DNA of 64,000 nt from Acridotheres tristis (Eukaryota; Chordata; Aves; Passeriformes; Sturnidae): positions 12,690,747 through 12,754,746 of the forward strand of contig CM072902.1 of assembly GCA_037013685.1 (NCBI GenBank), written 5' to 3'. Both the position numbers and the translations under genes were made by a program. Shown here piece by piece: positions 49,098-63,128 of the stretch. The notes beneath the pieces are model-generated. The model saw nothing but the letters and a program-made list of their open reading frames with translations. It made no database searches and had not been told where the DNA came from. Every line of letters starts with the position of its first letter. Position 1 is the first letter of the stretch.

Positions 49098-52000
49098 TTG
49101 AGGCTGCCTGGGATTTCTCATCATTATAGGAATTATTGTAAGGAAATAACACCTATTTCTCAGCACTTTGGGCAGAAATACTGTAAATGAAATAAATAAG
49201 TATTCTCTGTTAGCAAGAGTGCCTTTTTCAGCCTCAACTGAAAAAGGAGAGGTGTGCTGCACTCAGGGAGCCGTGTTTCATTTTTCTCGAAGCAATTTTG
49301 CTTCTTGAATCCTTTTCCTTTGCTCTTGAGTGCCAGGTTTGGTAAGGTCTGACACACCAGTAACCCCCCTCATAACTGTAGTTAGAAAAACCTGGAAAAA
49401 TCCAAATCTACCATGGAAATATCCTGGTTTAGTCAGGATTTTTATCAACTGTTTTGCTTTGCTCCCCCAAGTGTTTCAGGATGCTTTCACAGCAAGTACA
49501 AAGGGAATTGTGAGAGGTGGAAATGAGGATTTCTGTGTAAAATGTGGGATCTGAGGAGGTTTAGAAGGAAAGCTAACTGGGTGAAATGTTTCAATCCCAT
49601 CATTTCCTGCAGAGAATGGCTGTTTTTTGGTTGGGAAGGCTGTTCTGAGGGACTGAAGGGATGGTCTCACATCCCTTCCCTGCTGGAAGTGGGAGTGGAG
49701 CTGGGATGGGCAGGATGATTCTGTCACGAGAGCAGAAAATCCTTCTTTGCTCCCTGTCATCATTAAGAGTTTAATCCTGCTTTGTATGGGGAGAGTGATC
49801 CTGAGTGCAAGTGCAGTTCCTTCTTCAATGAGGTTGAAAACCCACCAGTATTTGGTATTTTAGTGAATAATTTAGAGACTAGCCACCAAATCTAGGTGTG
49901 CCAGCTTCTAACTTACTTCTCTGCCCGTTAGCCCGTGCTCACCTTTCGAGGTTTGTTTTAATTGGCATTTCTAATGAGAAATGCAGCTCTAAAAGCCAAA
50001 AGCACGTTTGTCTTATTTAGTTCTGGAGGTGCTTTATTGTTATGGTTCAGTTGAAGCTTTTTGAGCTGGGGACAGCGGTGAGGCTGGAAGGAAATGAATG
50101 GAAAATGGGAAACAGAAGGAGATTGAACAGGACAGAGTTGTTGATGTGATTATCTGGCAGTTATGGGAATTAAATGTGCCCAGGAAGTTCCCTGCTTGAC
50201 TGTATCCTACCATTGATTCCCACCAACATAAAATGCTAATATTCCATCAGTGAGGTTTATTTGTGCTCTTGCTGTAATAACTTGAAAAATGCTGTGAAAA
50301 ATCCTTTATTTACATTAATAATGCCACTAATATTTCCTGGATCTGGTGAAGTTATTGCTTTTTGCTGCTTAAGGAGATATGGTAATTCAAGTACACAAGC
50401 TTGAAGGAAAATGGGGAGAGGTGTTTCTCTGAAAGGAAACGAAGCTAAAACCTCCTAGGAAATATTTCTAGCCCACATGAGATTGAAATGTCTCCAACAG
50501 AGAGGTTTCAGTGGGTCTGAGGCAGCGTCCCCAGGGCTTTGCTGTGCCCCAGGTGGATGGGATGGCCAGGGAAGATGGATCAGCTCTGAGGCTGGGAGGG
50601 ACTCACACAAAACACAACTCCACTGGAAATTAATTCTTTAATTCACGTGCCAGGAGCAGCCCATGGGGGTTTGTGGGGTGAGGACACAACAGGACCCAGC
50701 CCCTCCTGGGGTTTGCTCTGATTTTTAACAATAATTTTAACAGTTCTGTCGGGTGGTTCATTCAGCACACAGCAGCGTTCACAGCTTCACCCTGAAAACA
50801 CCATCACCAGTCCTGGAAGAGCCTCTAAAGCCTTGAAATGCAAAATAAGGCTGGTGTGGTTGTGAAATGCTGAGCAGTAAATATTTTGCTTATTTGCTTC
50901 TACTTAAAGTTGAATCTCGGAGTTTTCACATGCAAATTCTGTCAAGTACCAATCTTTGTTCAGCCTTTGCTACGGGTTTTGATTTATTTTTTTTTTCCCC
51001 CTCGTTAATTTAAAAGCATTTGGGAAAGGAAGAGAGCCAGCGTTTTCTAATTGGCTAACATCAAGTGAAATTGCTAAATCCATATGTAGGCACCAGACTG
51101 TGCTTTGGTTCTTAATGGGGCTAATTTTGCTGAGACCTGAGGGACCTGAGCATCACAAACCAGGTTGCCTGTGCAGGTATTTCAGTTTAAGAAGCTGGTT
51201 CAGTTCTCAGCTAAGGGGGCAGGGCTGACACCTGCATACTTGGGGAAAATATTTGAATTGCTGCTAGAATCCAGTTTCTTTTTTATGATAAGAACACGTA
51301 GTTTTATATATTGGAAATTTTAATTTATCTTGCCCAGATTTTTAGTCAGTAGTGAGCAGTAAGAAAGCCAGAAGGAGTGAGTCCATTGCTGTGACTGAGT
51401 TGCTGTCCTGCCCATATTTTTAAAATGAGTTGGGCTTTCTTTACCTTCTATAAATGTTATTGAAAATAAAATTTCTCAACTCTTCACAATTAGACTGGTA
51501 TTAAATATCTTAACAAATTTTTATCTCCTCTTCCACCACCTGTATTATTGCTGGCATCTCTTACCATGTGAACAAATAATGAAAATATGTTTAAATATGC
51601 GTTTTCCCATTGCTTGAGTCAACCATTAATATGTTGATATATGCCATAATATATTTTGGTTTTATAATTTGAATAGTATCACTCTCCATTACATAATCAT
51701 CCTTTCAAAGACCCCAAGCCATTTTTTTGAGCTCTAGTTAAAGCCCCAGGCATTTCTTTCTGCAAAAGAACTTTTAGTTATTTTACTTTAGCTTCTGCCT
51801 ACTTAAAAATGAGTGGCCTTAGGTAACTCAGCATCCCTAGGAGAATTACAGATATGGTGCCTCTGTTGTGGGATTACCTTATTTTGGATAACAAACCTTC
51901 ATCTGAACTCAGAGTTTTATCACCTTGGCATAATTACAGTGAGGAGCTGTGTGGTTTATTCTTGACCAGTTGATCTGAAATACTCTGGTTTTTCTTATCA

Positions 52001-53369
52001 CCACTGCTTCCACAAAGGATCTCTTAGCTCTTGATCTCTGCAGGTTTCTGACCTGCAGTTTTGGGTAAGACAGTGCATTTAGAGCAGTTAAAAATTTATT
52101 CCAGCTCTTTTGCATTTGAAAGCTCTTGGGTCCTGTGTGAATATTTGGTATTAATTCCCCTCTAGATATCAGCCTGCGAGCTCTCAGAGGAGCAGAGCTG
52201 CCAAAAGCCCCTTGGAGCAGCAGGGTTTTGGCAGCTGTGAGTTCCTGGTGCCTGCTGCTGTGTTAGGGGAGGCTGGAGCAGCAAGGCACCAACCTGGCTG
52301 GGATAGATTTGCTCTTTACCTGTTCTGCTGTGGATTAAATGAGAACAGATTTTTGGCTCCGAGCATCTGTGCATAAATTCCGTCTGAATAGGAGGCGAGT
52401 TATGAAATGAGATCAGCTCTGAAAAGTAATTCTAACCACAGCTAATTTTTATTTTTTTTTTAAAAAAAGGAGTATAAATTGCTACCTTTTGAGCAGCCAA
52501 AGAAAATGAGGAGCTTGTGTAGGCTCTGAGATTTTGCCAGATTTTGTATTGATTCGTGTTAAGTCTGGTTTGCTTGAAAGGGTGTTTCAGAGTGGGTGTG
52601 AATTTTCTGCATCATCAGAAGATGTGAGTAGCTGAAGCTGGGATGAGTGCAGGTACAGAATGCTGTGTGCCAGCCTGGGTTTGACCACATCACTGACAGC
52701 CTCCTGTGTGCCCTGGGCAGGCTCTGCTGACCTTCCCTGCTCCTGGAGTGTGTCCCCATCTGCGTTTTCTGAAGAGGGCACTGTCACTGCTGGCATCTGT
52801 GCTCGGATGGGATGGGAACAATTATCAGGCTGGTGAAACTTCCAGTTGCTGCCTGGCCGGACTGGGTCTGAACCAGGCATCTGGAGGAGAGATTCTTGTT
52901 GTTTTTTTTTTAATTTGCTAAGCTTTCTGAGCTGTGGGATGGCAGCTGAGGAGGGGGGACTGGAGGGCAGAAGTAAATACCGATCGTGCAAGGAGGAAAA
53001 TAAAGTGAGACAAGGCAGGACAAACAGCCGTGTGCCACTGAGGACAGTGCTCACTGTGCCAGAGAATGCTGTCCTGTGCTCCATGAGAGCTCTGGCCATG
53101 AGACAGGCCCTGGGAAGCTTTCCCAAAGTGCTGTGTACACTGCTGGCCACTTCAAAGCAGCTCTGAGCCCAGCTCTGAGCCCAGGCAGGCGTGCAGACCT
53201 AAAGTACACAGCACTGCCTTTGAAAGGGGCTGCACAGGTTCCCACAGCTCTCCCTGCTGCTGCAGGAATTCAGCTCTCTGTGACCCTGGGTGGTGTTGGA
53301 CACGTTGTTTATTCCATCTGAATTCTGATCTCTTGACTCCACAGCAAGGAGAGCAGCACACCTCTGCCT

Positions 53370-54001
53370 CAGAGCTCTGGAGGTGGGAGCTGCAAGGTTC
53401 TGTGGCTGATTATTGCAGCCAGAAAGGGCTGCCATGGCATTCCAGGGTGTTTATCCCACGTCAGGACTAAGGTTCAGAGCTTTAGGGGTGGGAGCTGCAA
53501 GGTTCTGTGGCTGATTATTGCAGCCAGAAAGGGCTGCCATGGCATTCCAGGGTGTTTATCCCAAATCGGGACTAAGGTTCAGAGCTTTAGGGGTGGGAGC
53601 TGCAAGGTTCTGTGGCTGATTATTGCAGCCAGAAAGGGCTGCCATGGCATTCCAGGGTGTTTATCCCAAATCAGGACTAAGGTTCAGAGCTCTGGAGGTG
53701 GGAGCTGCAAGGTTCTGTGGCTGATTATTGCAGCCAGAAAGGGCTGCCATGGCATTCCAGGGTGTTTATCCCAGATCGGGACTAAGGTTCAGAGCTTTAG
53801 GGTAGGAGCTGCAAGGTTCTGTGGCTGATTATTGCAGCCAGAAAGAGCTGCCATGGCATTCCAGGGTGTTTATCCCAAATCAGGACTAAGGTTCAGAGCT
53901 TTAGGGTAGGAGCTGCAAGGTTCTGTGGCTGATTATTGCAGCCAGAAAGGGCTGCCATGGCATTCCAGGGTGTTTATCCCACATCGGACTAAGGTTCAGA
54001 G
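53370..54001. repeat. 105-bp tandem array, six copies
   Basis: The landmark GGAGCTGCAAGGTTCTGTGG starts at 53386, 53491, 53596, 53701, 53805 and 53909, giving steps of 105, 105, 105, 104 and 104 bp. The copies are nearly identical. Copies 1 and 4 share AGAGCTCTGGAGGTGGG, copies 2-3 have AGAGCTTTAGGGGTGGG and copies 5-6 AGAGCTTTAGGGTAGG. This suggests a three-copy block was duplicated. Confidence 0.97.
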
Positions 54002-55910
54002 GGAATGTGTGATCTGCAGAGTGCCTCCGCTAGAGCTGGTTCTAATTAGTCATTTTTATGAGCTCCAGAGTCAGACAAAAATGAGGAGCCCTCCCCTCGT
54101 GTAGTTTCCTGTTTGCTGGGTGCATGTAAAAGAGATCTGGCCCTGATGTATGTTAATAATGAGCTGATAATGTAAGCCAGCTGAGAGATGTGGAGTTAGT
54201 CTGGTCTGCTGCCAAGCAGGAGGTGAAAGTTCAGGAACTGACTCATGTTGCCAAGACCTGGTCCTGTGGAGAAGGTCTGCTCATTAATAGATTGAGTTTC
54301 TCATTAGGGCTACAGAGCATATGCTTACAGCTTTTGGGTTTCAGGCTGAAACCCAATCCCAGTAAAAGCCTGCTGAACAGAGAGGCAGATTTACTGGTAA
54401 ATAAAGGATTAAAGGAACACTTGGCAGGGTTGTTGGACTGGAAACCTGACTGGCCTTTGAAGATTTCTCCATATTGTAGGTCCTCCCTTTAAATTTATAC
54501 CAAGAAGAGAAGTGTATTCTGCTCTTTACCACAGAGCCCAGAGTCAGGAGCTTTCCATAACCTGCTCTGTGTCCAGCAAGGGTAGAAGATGCTTCTGTCT
54601 CCATAATCAATGCATGATATTGCCTTTAAAGTAAAACATCCCATATGAGTTCTTAGCTCAGAGCAGCCTGATCTAAACAAGGCTTCCCTCCCACACCCCC
54701 TCATTGCAGGCCCTGTCTGCACACAGAAGAAGACTCTGCTTTAGTTTTCAGAGCAAGCAGCTCAGCATTTACAGCATCTCTAAAACTACTCTTGTTCTCT
54801 TTGGTTTCTTGAATGAGTCTGCAGCAAACAGGCACCACTGCCTGCTTGGGTTACAGCCTGTGACGTTCATTACAGCTGGCCATGAATGGAGTTCATACTT
54901 GGCTAAACAGCTTTAGCAAACTGAAATGCAGACAGGTTTAAATAGACTTATAAAGGGGGAAAAAAAATAAATATATAGCAGTCCAAAAGCCCTACAGCTG
55001 ACAAGAGTGTTAATACAGTACTTGGGGAATTCAGGGTGGCATTAGCTTTGTGTTTCTTTATTGAAGGAAAAATGATCCCTATTAAAGTTTTGGTTCTTGA
55101 GTGTGGGTGATGTAATGGCTCTTGAACCCCTGTGCCTTAGCTGGCAAGGGATACCTGGGGAGATATGGAGCCAAAAGGAACTGCAGGATAGGCCTTGGAA
55201 GCTGCTCAGGATGGTCAGAGTTTCCTTTTCTTTTCATGAACTGGAGTCATTGCTTTGTGAGCTAATGAAGGAGACAAAAGTGCAGAAGTGGAGACAGCCG
55301 TGAATTTTATCGACCCCCTCTTCCAGCAGAAGAGTTTCCTTTGTTCCTGCCTGCCCAGGAGCCACAGGCAGCTTTAATCATTGCTGCAATCCTATTGTCT
55401 GGATCCAATAGCCCTGCTGGACCACGGGCTTTACTGCAGCCACATGTCTGACACCAGAAAAGTTACAGCAGGGAGAAGGTGTCCAGCTTTTGCTTTGCTC
55501 AGATGTGACCAGCCAGAGTCAGTTCAGGAGGTGGATTTACAGTTTATTTACAGAAATGAGCTGGAGTTGTGAGTTGTGTGCACAAACACATATTTTACCT
55601 GTGCTTGTGCATGCAGCAATTTCCTTGTGATGACACACGCTATTGCTGTTACACAAAGAACTGTATTACTGCTTTTATGTGATAAGAATGAGCAGAAGCA
55701 TTCTTTTTCCTAACTCCAAAGCCTCTATTGAATATCCCAAGAATTGGTGATGGACTCCACCAGGAGCTAAAACTCACATCAGTGATGGAATTCCTGCAGC
55801 AGAGAGGTTTTCCTCATCCCTGCTTAGGGATGAGCAGCTGGGATCCAGCTTGGCTCAGTGTGGGTTTGTGGGCAGGGTGTTTGTGTCACCACAGCAGTGT
55901 CCCTGGGCAC

Positions 55911-55983
55911 GGGGACAGCCAGGTGACAGTGGGGACAGCCAGGTGACAGTGGGGACAGCCAGGTGACAGTGGGGACAGCCAGG
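55911..55983. repeat. 20-bp tandem array, 3.6 copies
   Basis: GGGGACAGCCAGGTGACAGT is repeated three times without mismatch, followed by a partial fourth copy ending at AGG. Confidence 0.98.
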
Positions 55984-58900
55984 CTCTTCCAGCCCTGAGT
56001 GTGCCTTGGTGTGCTGGCACCTCGCTGCCAACGGAGCCCAGAACTCCTGGTGAAATCAGCTTTTATTCCTTTGTCACCCCTGCTCCAGGCTCTGTCCCCA
56101 GAGCTGCTGTGGCAGCAGATCTAGCAGGGTGTGAGTGGACAGCAGATGTTGTATTGAGACATCTCTGGCCAGACACATCCATCCCTTAGAGGGCAGATAA
56201 AAACACTCCTAATGCTTAATAACATAAATTTGGAGGAGCTCTTATGTAAACATATTCAGTGAGCCCTCATTAATTTCCCTTAGGAGCCAGGCTGAATGAT
56301 GATGAGTTTCAAAGAAAGGAAGAAATTAAATTTAATGTTAAGGACTGCACATGTTGGAAAGAATTGTAGGAGGCACTGTGTGTTTTTAGCTGTGTGAATT
56401 AGGGATGTGTGGCAGGGACGTGGGGGAGGAGGAAGGTTTGGAAGTTATATTAGGAAAGGATAAAAATAGTGCTTGCAAAATATATAGCAGGGCTCTATTG
56501 CATTGATTTGCAGGGAGCTCTCAGTGATTCTTGAGCACAGCAGCACTTCAGGAGCACGACACATTCACCCTCTTTGAAAGATGGGGCGAGTCATTTGCTC
56601 TGTGCAGTTTTGTGGTGCTCAGCATAACAAACTGGCATCCATCATTGTCATTTCTCTTTGCCAATGACTTTAAGGACACTTGAGAAGCAGCAGGAAAGGT
56701 AGGATTCTGCTTTCCACCCACGCCAGAAAATACAGAATTACTCTGTTGTACCCCCAGAGCTGCACAGGCCGACTTTGCCTCTGGCATTTGTGCCCTCCCT
56801 GAAGTTGCACCAGATTGTTGCTGTGCTTTGAACATAAACTGGATCCAGTTTTTTTGTGTTCATCTTAGGCAGGGCTTTATTTTTGGCCTCTGAATGTGCT
56901 CCTTCTGTATAAACTTCGTCTTAGAAAGAAGAACCTGGTCCCGTTGGCTTCTGCATCCTAATTGCAGAAGTGGAATTGCCAGATGTGTTCTCCCAGACAC
57001 TTTGCTCAGCTATGGCACTGATGGAGTGTTTTGGTCTGGCCCTTCCTGGGCAGGTTATAGCAAGACACGAGAGCAAATTAAAGAGACTTTAGAGAGCAAT
57101 TTCTCGATCATCTTCTCTGCCTTAAAAACAGAATTAAAACCACGTGTTCATCATTCTCTGCTGTGTTTTCTCCCTGTGATTTAACATTCTGTGTTCCCCT
57201 AGAAGATTCCCTCTTCTGGATCTCATTCTTCCTTTTGTAGTTTTGCCTTTCCCCTTCTCCCTGCCAGCACCATAACTTTGTTCTCTCATTTCTTGCCCCA
57301 TTCCTGTTTTTGGTGCAAGTAACTGGGTAGAGGAGATGAGAGAAGGGCTGAATTTGGGGAGTGGGGCTGGAGGAGCCCCTTCCCTCCTGCTTCTGTCCCT
57401 CAGTACCAGGGGCCACCAAACAGCACCCAGTGGCTACCAGGGAGAGCTGGGAGGCTCCCACAAAGCTTTTGAGTCAGGACAGGGGATGGGTGAGAGACAG
57501 AATTCGGGGTTTGGGCAGTAGCTGCTCACCCCAAGACCCGCAGTGGCTTTTTGCTCTCTCAGCAGCAGCCAGGGCACTTTGAAAACATCCCCTGGAGGTG
57601 CTGGGAGCACAGAGACACCGGGGCTCCAACCATCCCTCTGGAGGAATCCCTGGGAAAGGAGGTGTTTAACCGGATAAATCTCCGCTCGCTTTCTGTCCCG
57701 CTGCTCCTGTGGAATGGCGAGCTGCTTTGTGCTGTGCGACAAAAGAATTGCTTGGAGGTTAAAGGTGACGCCGAGTTCATTTCCCCAGCGGGCAGGGCTG
57801 TCCCCCACCCCCTCAGCCTCATCTCTCAATTAATCTTCTCATAAATCCTCGTTGCATTTTTGAAATGGAGATGATTAGCAGGATATTGGGATATTCTGGC
57901 ATGGTTTAAGTCACAGTTTTTGCATACAAGCAACTGTTTAATGCATGGTATTAAAAATGTGCGTGCATTGCATCTGTTAATGTTCCAAATTCCTCCATGA
58001 AGGAGGAGAAAGTAAAGGAGGATAAGTGGCTGCTTTACTCTTAAATTAAATTTTAATTCAACTCTTTTTTTTCCCCCTAAGAAGCAGTTTAAAAATATTT
58101 TTGGGGCTGGGTCATTGCTGGTACAGTACATTGTGATTTTTCTGTCTTTTATGAAACTTTATTGATTTATACCAGTGGTGAAACGTTCCTGAGAGTGAAA
58201 TGTTGAACTGAGAATTCAACAGTTAACGCTGATCCAAGTCAGTACTTCCAGGGTCTGTTTTTTCTCCACGATTTAGATGTTTTACACCAAATTTTCAGAT
58301 TCCTGCAGCGGAGGTTGAGGCTCTTGGTTCCCACTCAGAAAAGCTGACAGACTAGAGTGTGATCCTGGCAGCTCTTGCTGCCTTGCCTTGCCAAGTTCCA
58401 TCCATCAGCAGCAGGGCTCTCACACCACACCCTCTTCCCTTCCTGGCCTTGGTGCTTTCAGCTGCTCCTGTGTGCTTCCTGTGCTCAGCTCTGCTGGAAC
58501 CTGCTGGGAAAGCCTGGATTGCCTGCCTGGGCAAGGGAAGGACGATTGCAGCTGCTGAGGTGGGATGAGAAGGGGTTTGTTCCCAGCAGAGTCCAGGGAA
58601 TGCCAGCCCTGAGATGTGAGTGACCAGTTAGGAATGATCACCATGTGTGCTGGGAGTTGTTACAGACCCCAGGGAAAGCCTGGCTCAGATCTGATTTGTA
58701 AGAATCCCCTTTTTTTTCCTTTTCAGCCTTGGAATTGCTCACTGGCTCTTTGAGCAATATCCCTTGTACCTGTGGAATACTGAGTCTTAGTGTGGGGCAA
58801 TGTGAGATAAAGTTTTGTATTGCTGGCTGCCTTTATTTTTAATTAGTACCCATTTCCAAGAAAAAATATTATCCTTTTTTTTTTTTCTTTCTGCATGGTA

Positions 58901-61900
58901 AGAGGAAAAAGAAAAACCTTGTGATAAATTTATTGAGTCCTCTGTGTTCTCCTTCTAGACTTTTGCAGCTGAAAGCTTCATCCTGTGCAGAGCTGAGCTC
59001 TTGGGTGCTCTTGGTTCTTGTTGGTTTTCATGGCAGTGGAGTGCTGAGCAAATTGCCTCATTCAGGCTCTAGGACTCAATCTCTGTTTAAACAAGGAGCT
59101 GTGCAAAGCAATTCAGTGTCTAAACAGAGCAGTGAGTGCCTATCAGCATCTGACAGACTCAAACAGCACAGAGCTATTAAAAACTAGAGGAGGAGACACA
59201 GGACAAGGAATTGATTCATTGCCAAGGCCAGAACTTGTTCAAGTTTGTAACTTACATCTTGCATGTTCCCATTTTTATGACATTTGGGTACTTTAAAAAA
59301 AAACCCAAACCAGCTAACTGTGATATTCGTGTGTTTTGATCATTATGGCACTCTGGCCAAACTTTAAAATGTTGTGGAGGCTTTGGTGAGCCATCCTGTA
59401 AGGCTAAATTTGCTACATCCCCTGCAGAGAAGTGTCTTTCACATAATCGTACTGCCATGGAAATTAGGTTTCTTCAGCTGTGTGTGTTCAGTGGAAGATA
59501 AACAGTCCAGGTCTCTGAAAAGGTACAGGTTAAGGTAGAAAATACTGCCCACATTATCTCCTTTTTCCCCATTCTGTGCCTGCCACTGGGTTATTTTTGC
59601 CTGCTTTAAAGACCACAAAAACCCCCCAGACAGAGAGTGTTTTACTTGGTGTTTTGTGTGATGAACTCGACATGGTTCTGACTCTCAGATCAATCAAAGT
59701 GAATGAAAGCTTCTCTCATCTCACCACCCCAGAACCGAGGCTGCAGAGGTTTCCTGTGGCTACCACATGTTTCTGATGGGGCTGGCCATAAACTCTGGTG
59801 TCCCAAATCCTGCTCGTGTGTGCAGCCATCAGGCAGGATGGGCTGAAGGGCTCTTTGCTGTGTCGTGGCAGGGCTGACACAAAGGCTGGCTGCAGAATCC
59901 CTGCAGTTTGTCACCATGAGGCAAGCAGGGCTGCCAGCAAGGGCCAGCCTGTGACATTCTGCCCACCGTGAGCTGCTCACAGGACACTGACATTTGCAGC
60001 CTCTGGCCAGCACAAAACCTGCACAGTGTCTGTATAGAAGTTTCCCAACCCTTTCCTCTCAACAAAAGCTTTCATTAGTGGAAATTCGAGTTCCAGGTAT
60101 TTATCTTTGATTCCACACAGCAAACTCAGTTAAATAGGTCAGATGGCAGCAGAGACCATTGGGGATGTCAGCCCTGGCAGGGGGAGTGAGGCTGGAAATC
60201 TTCTCTGACCTTTGCATGTACACTGTTGTTTTACAGACTCTTAAGGTCATCAACCAGTCTGAGAAAACCATTTATAGATTTCAGTCCGAATGTCAGGCAG
60301 TCTTTGGCCAACGCTGCTCTGTGAATTGAGGGTCAGGGAGAAGATGGACCTGTAATAAAATGATATCTTGGTATTTTTCAGCCAAAGGGTGGGATGTACA
60401 GAACTGCAGAAAACATTGCAGGCTGTTATGAAAAGATTGGAAATGCATTTCTGGTGTGCAGCTTTCTGAGGGTTCTGTCTTTCTAAATTAGACTTTAAAG
60501 CTTCTCTTTGCTCTTAGTGAAAAGGCTGTGCCTCCCAAGCAGCTATTTGTGGTTTATACACGTGTCTGTTGTGTTGGCAATCCTGAGGAAAATGGAACAA
60601 CCTGACAGATGTTGGATGAGGCTTTAGGATGCAGAGGTCTAATCCTGGGTTCTGATTGATGCAACTAAAGCAAGGAGTTTTACATGTGGTTAATGACACT
60701 GCACAAGCATTCACCCTTTTCATTCTGGGTGAGTTCCCTGCAATGAGCTCTATCATCTAATCATGCTCTGTTGGAAATATTTTTTTTATCCACTTTGAAT
60801 TCCCACCGTTGAGTTTTGGTGAGCATCCTGTTGTTTTTGTGTTTTCAAGGAGTGCAGAGGCTCCTGGTGTACCTTTGTTCAGTCCTTGCTTTAGGTGCTT
60901 GTCATGTTCCTGACAGCTCTGAAATGCCTCTGTTCTGCCTGTGCTGCAGAACAATGGGGCAAGTGTTCACTTCTCTACTAAACCCAGCATTGTCTGTAGA
61001 ACTTCACTGAAGATTTGATCTCTGGTCATATACAAAGGATAAATTCATTAAGGATATACTGTCAAAATGTGAGAGGAGTCTATTTAATAGAATATTACTG
61101 CAGTTTTTCATTTAACAGTATACTGGATGAATGAAGTTAATCTCTCCCATTGAAATAAAGTAGGAAATTTATTCACAATAACTGATTTGTAATATCTCCC
61201 AACAATCTTTGCAATGTGGTTTAATTGAGCTCTGATCTAGGCTAAATAAGATTGTGTCTGTATCTGGGCTTAAAAGATGTCTGGTTACCAGACTCTGTAC
61301 TCCCATAGAAATGAACAGGAATATCCCATCCCAGGTCCATCTGTAAAACCCTGCAGGTCCAAACCTATCCTTGGGCTCCAGCTTTCAGTTCAGGGAACTC
61401 TGGATTTAAAAAAAAAAACCAAAAACTGCTAGAATAATTTTTTTAGCTTTAATTTTGTTTGATGAAATTGCCCTCACCAGGTGCTCACAGAACATTTGAG
61501 AATAGGCTGCAATTTCCCTCAAATGTTTGCTCTGTGGATTTCTTTGCCAGATTTATTTTTAGCTTCACAAATTGGTCATCATAAGCATTTGACACTTGAC
61601 GTTGCCTGTGTGCAGTTGGTCCAGGAGTGTGTCTGGCCCCTCAGAGGATGGGGAAGCAGATCTGATGGGCACACGTGAGGGACAGAAACTGTGGCTTCTG
61701 CAGCTGCCCTGCCATCCAGCTGATTTTTGGAATGGTCACACAACTGTAGCTTTTAAGCCAGAAGGGAATGTGAGGCTCCAGTTATCCCTGGAACTTGTGC
61801 TGAGAAAAATGTGCCTTTAAGGGGGGAATCCAGTCTGGATGTGAAGACAAGGACGAGCCATTGCTCCCTTTGTTGCTGTATTTAATCACCCTCACAGTTC

Positions 61901-63112
61901 CAAATCTGTTCCATATCCTGAATTTGAGCTTGTTTGGTTTAAGATTCCACTCGGCCTTTCCATCAGCAAAATTCCATTTTTCTGGATGTTAAGGAAAGGG
62001 AACTTGGAGGGGATGAGAGTACAGCTGAGGTCATTCTGAGGTCTAAGTGAATGTATTTGCTGAGCTCTAGTTCTGAGCAAAATATTGCTGCAAAGATTTT
62101 GTACACTGTGAAGTCACTAAATGTGACTGGATGTGGTGCTGGCACAGAAAATTAAGGGAAAATGAACCAGCAAACATAGCTGGTGACATTTTGTGGTGAA
62201 GGGAACATCTGTGCTGGTTGAAGTGAATCCTCCCTACTTTCATTCTTTCCCTGTAGTTCCTGAGCTGGAATTCGTGATTTGCTCTGCAGGAGCAGGACAG
62301 GATTGTAGTGGAAGATGGAGTGAGAAGAGAATTCAAGGATGGGGATTTTGTGAGGGCATGGTTTGTGTGAGGGTGTTTGCTCCTCTGGGTGCAGGGGCAG
62401 GTGGCAGTGGGTGTCCATGGAAGGGACAGGGACGATCTTTTAGAGCATTTGCAGGATTTCAGGTGATGATGGTGCTGTGAATAATACCAGGTGGGATTTG
62501 TTCCTTAAAACTCTGCTGGCGTGGAAGTGGAACAAAAATTTAAATCAGTATGGTGCAGCATTCAGTTATAGCTGGGTGCAGGAATGGAGGAAAGGTGGTG
62601 GTAAAGCTGTTGGAAGAAGGAGGGAGAAGATCCTGCCTTAAAAGGTACAGAATTCTGGGTGACACAGCAATCAGCTTTGTCCCCTTTTGCAAGGGACCAT
62701 TTTTAATGTGCCTCTGGGGGCCAGACAAGGTGCAGGGAAGGCTTCTCACACCACTCCTGTGCATGGGCTGGTGTCTCCTGCTCCTCTGTGACTTGCCTGG
62801 CTCAGAAGCTTCTGGCCGAGGGGACAGGCAGATGGTTGAAGGCTCAGCAAACACCAGGCACTGAGGACCCGTGGCCATTGGCCAGTAATCTCCCACCCAC
62901 GAGCTAAACCCTTAATTCCCTGCCCAAGAGAAAGTCACTTCAAACCAACCTCATCAAAGAACAACTCAAAGACATTCAGCTTTTATGACTGTTCAGTGAA
63001 TCCAGCACCCAGGGCTCCAGCTCCATGTGAAATACCCCGAAAGAAAATTCCTCTTATGCTGGAATCCAAGAAATAATAATAATAATTCAGATCAGGAGTC
63101 GCTGTTTCCCAT

Positions 63113-63128
63113 CCAGTGAGCTCACTGG
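63113..63128. repeat. Perfect 16-bp palindrome
   Basis: CCAGTGAGCTCACTGG is its own reverse complement. About one such palindrome is expected by chance in a window of this size, so no function is inferred. Confidence 0.95.

Larger units (their letters stand above)
41867..53369 (+). other. Probable intron 1, continued; no exon seen
   Basis: No supported exon. Contains a second MIR-like relic at 43920-44055, two possible CTCF sites near 45004 and 49090 and a T16 run at 48915-48930. Moderately GC-rich parts (about 41900-42550 and 50500-50820) show no splice-bounded coding frame that I trust. Confidence 0.45.
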
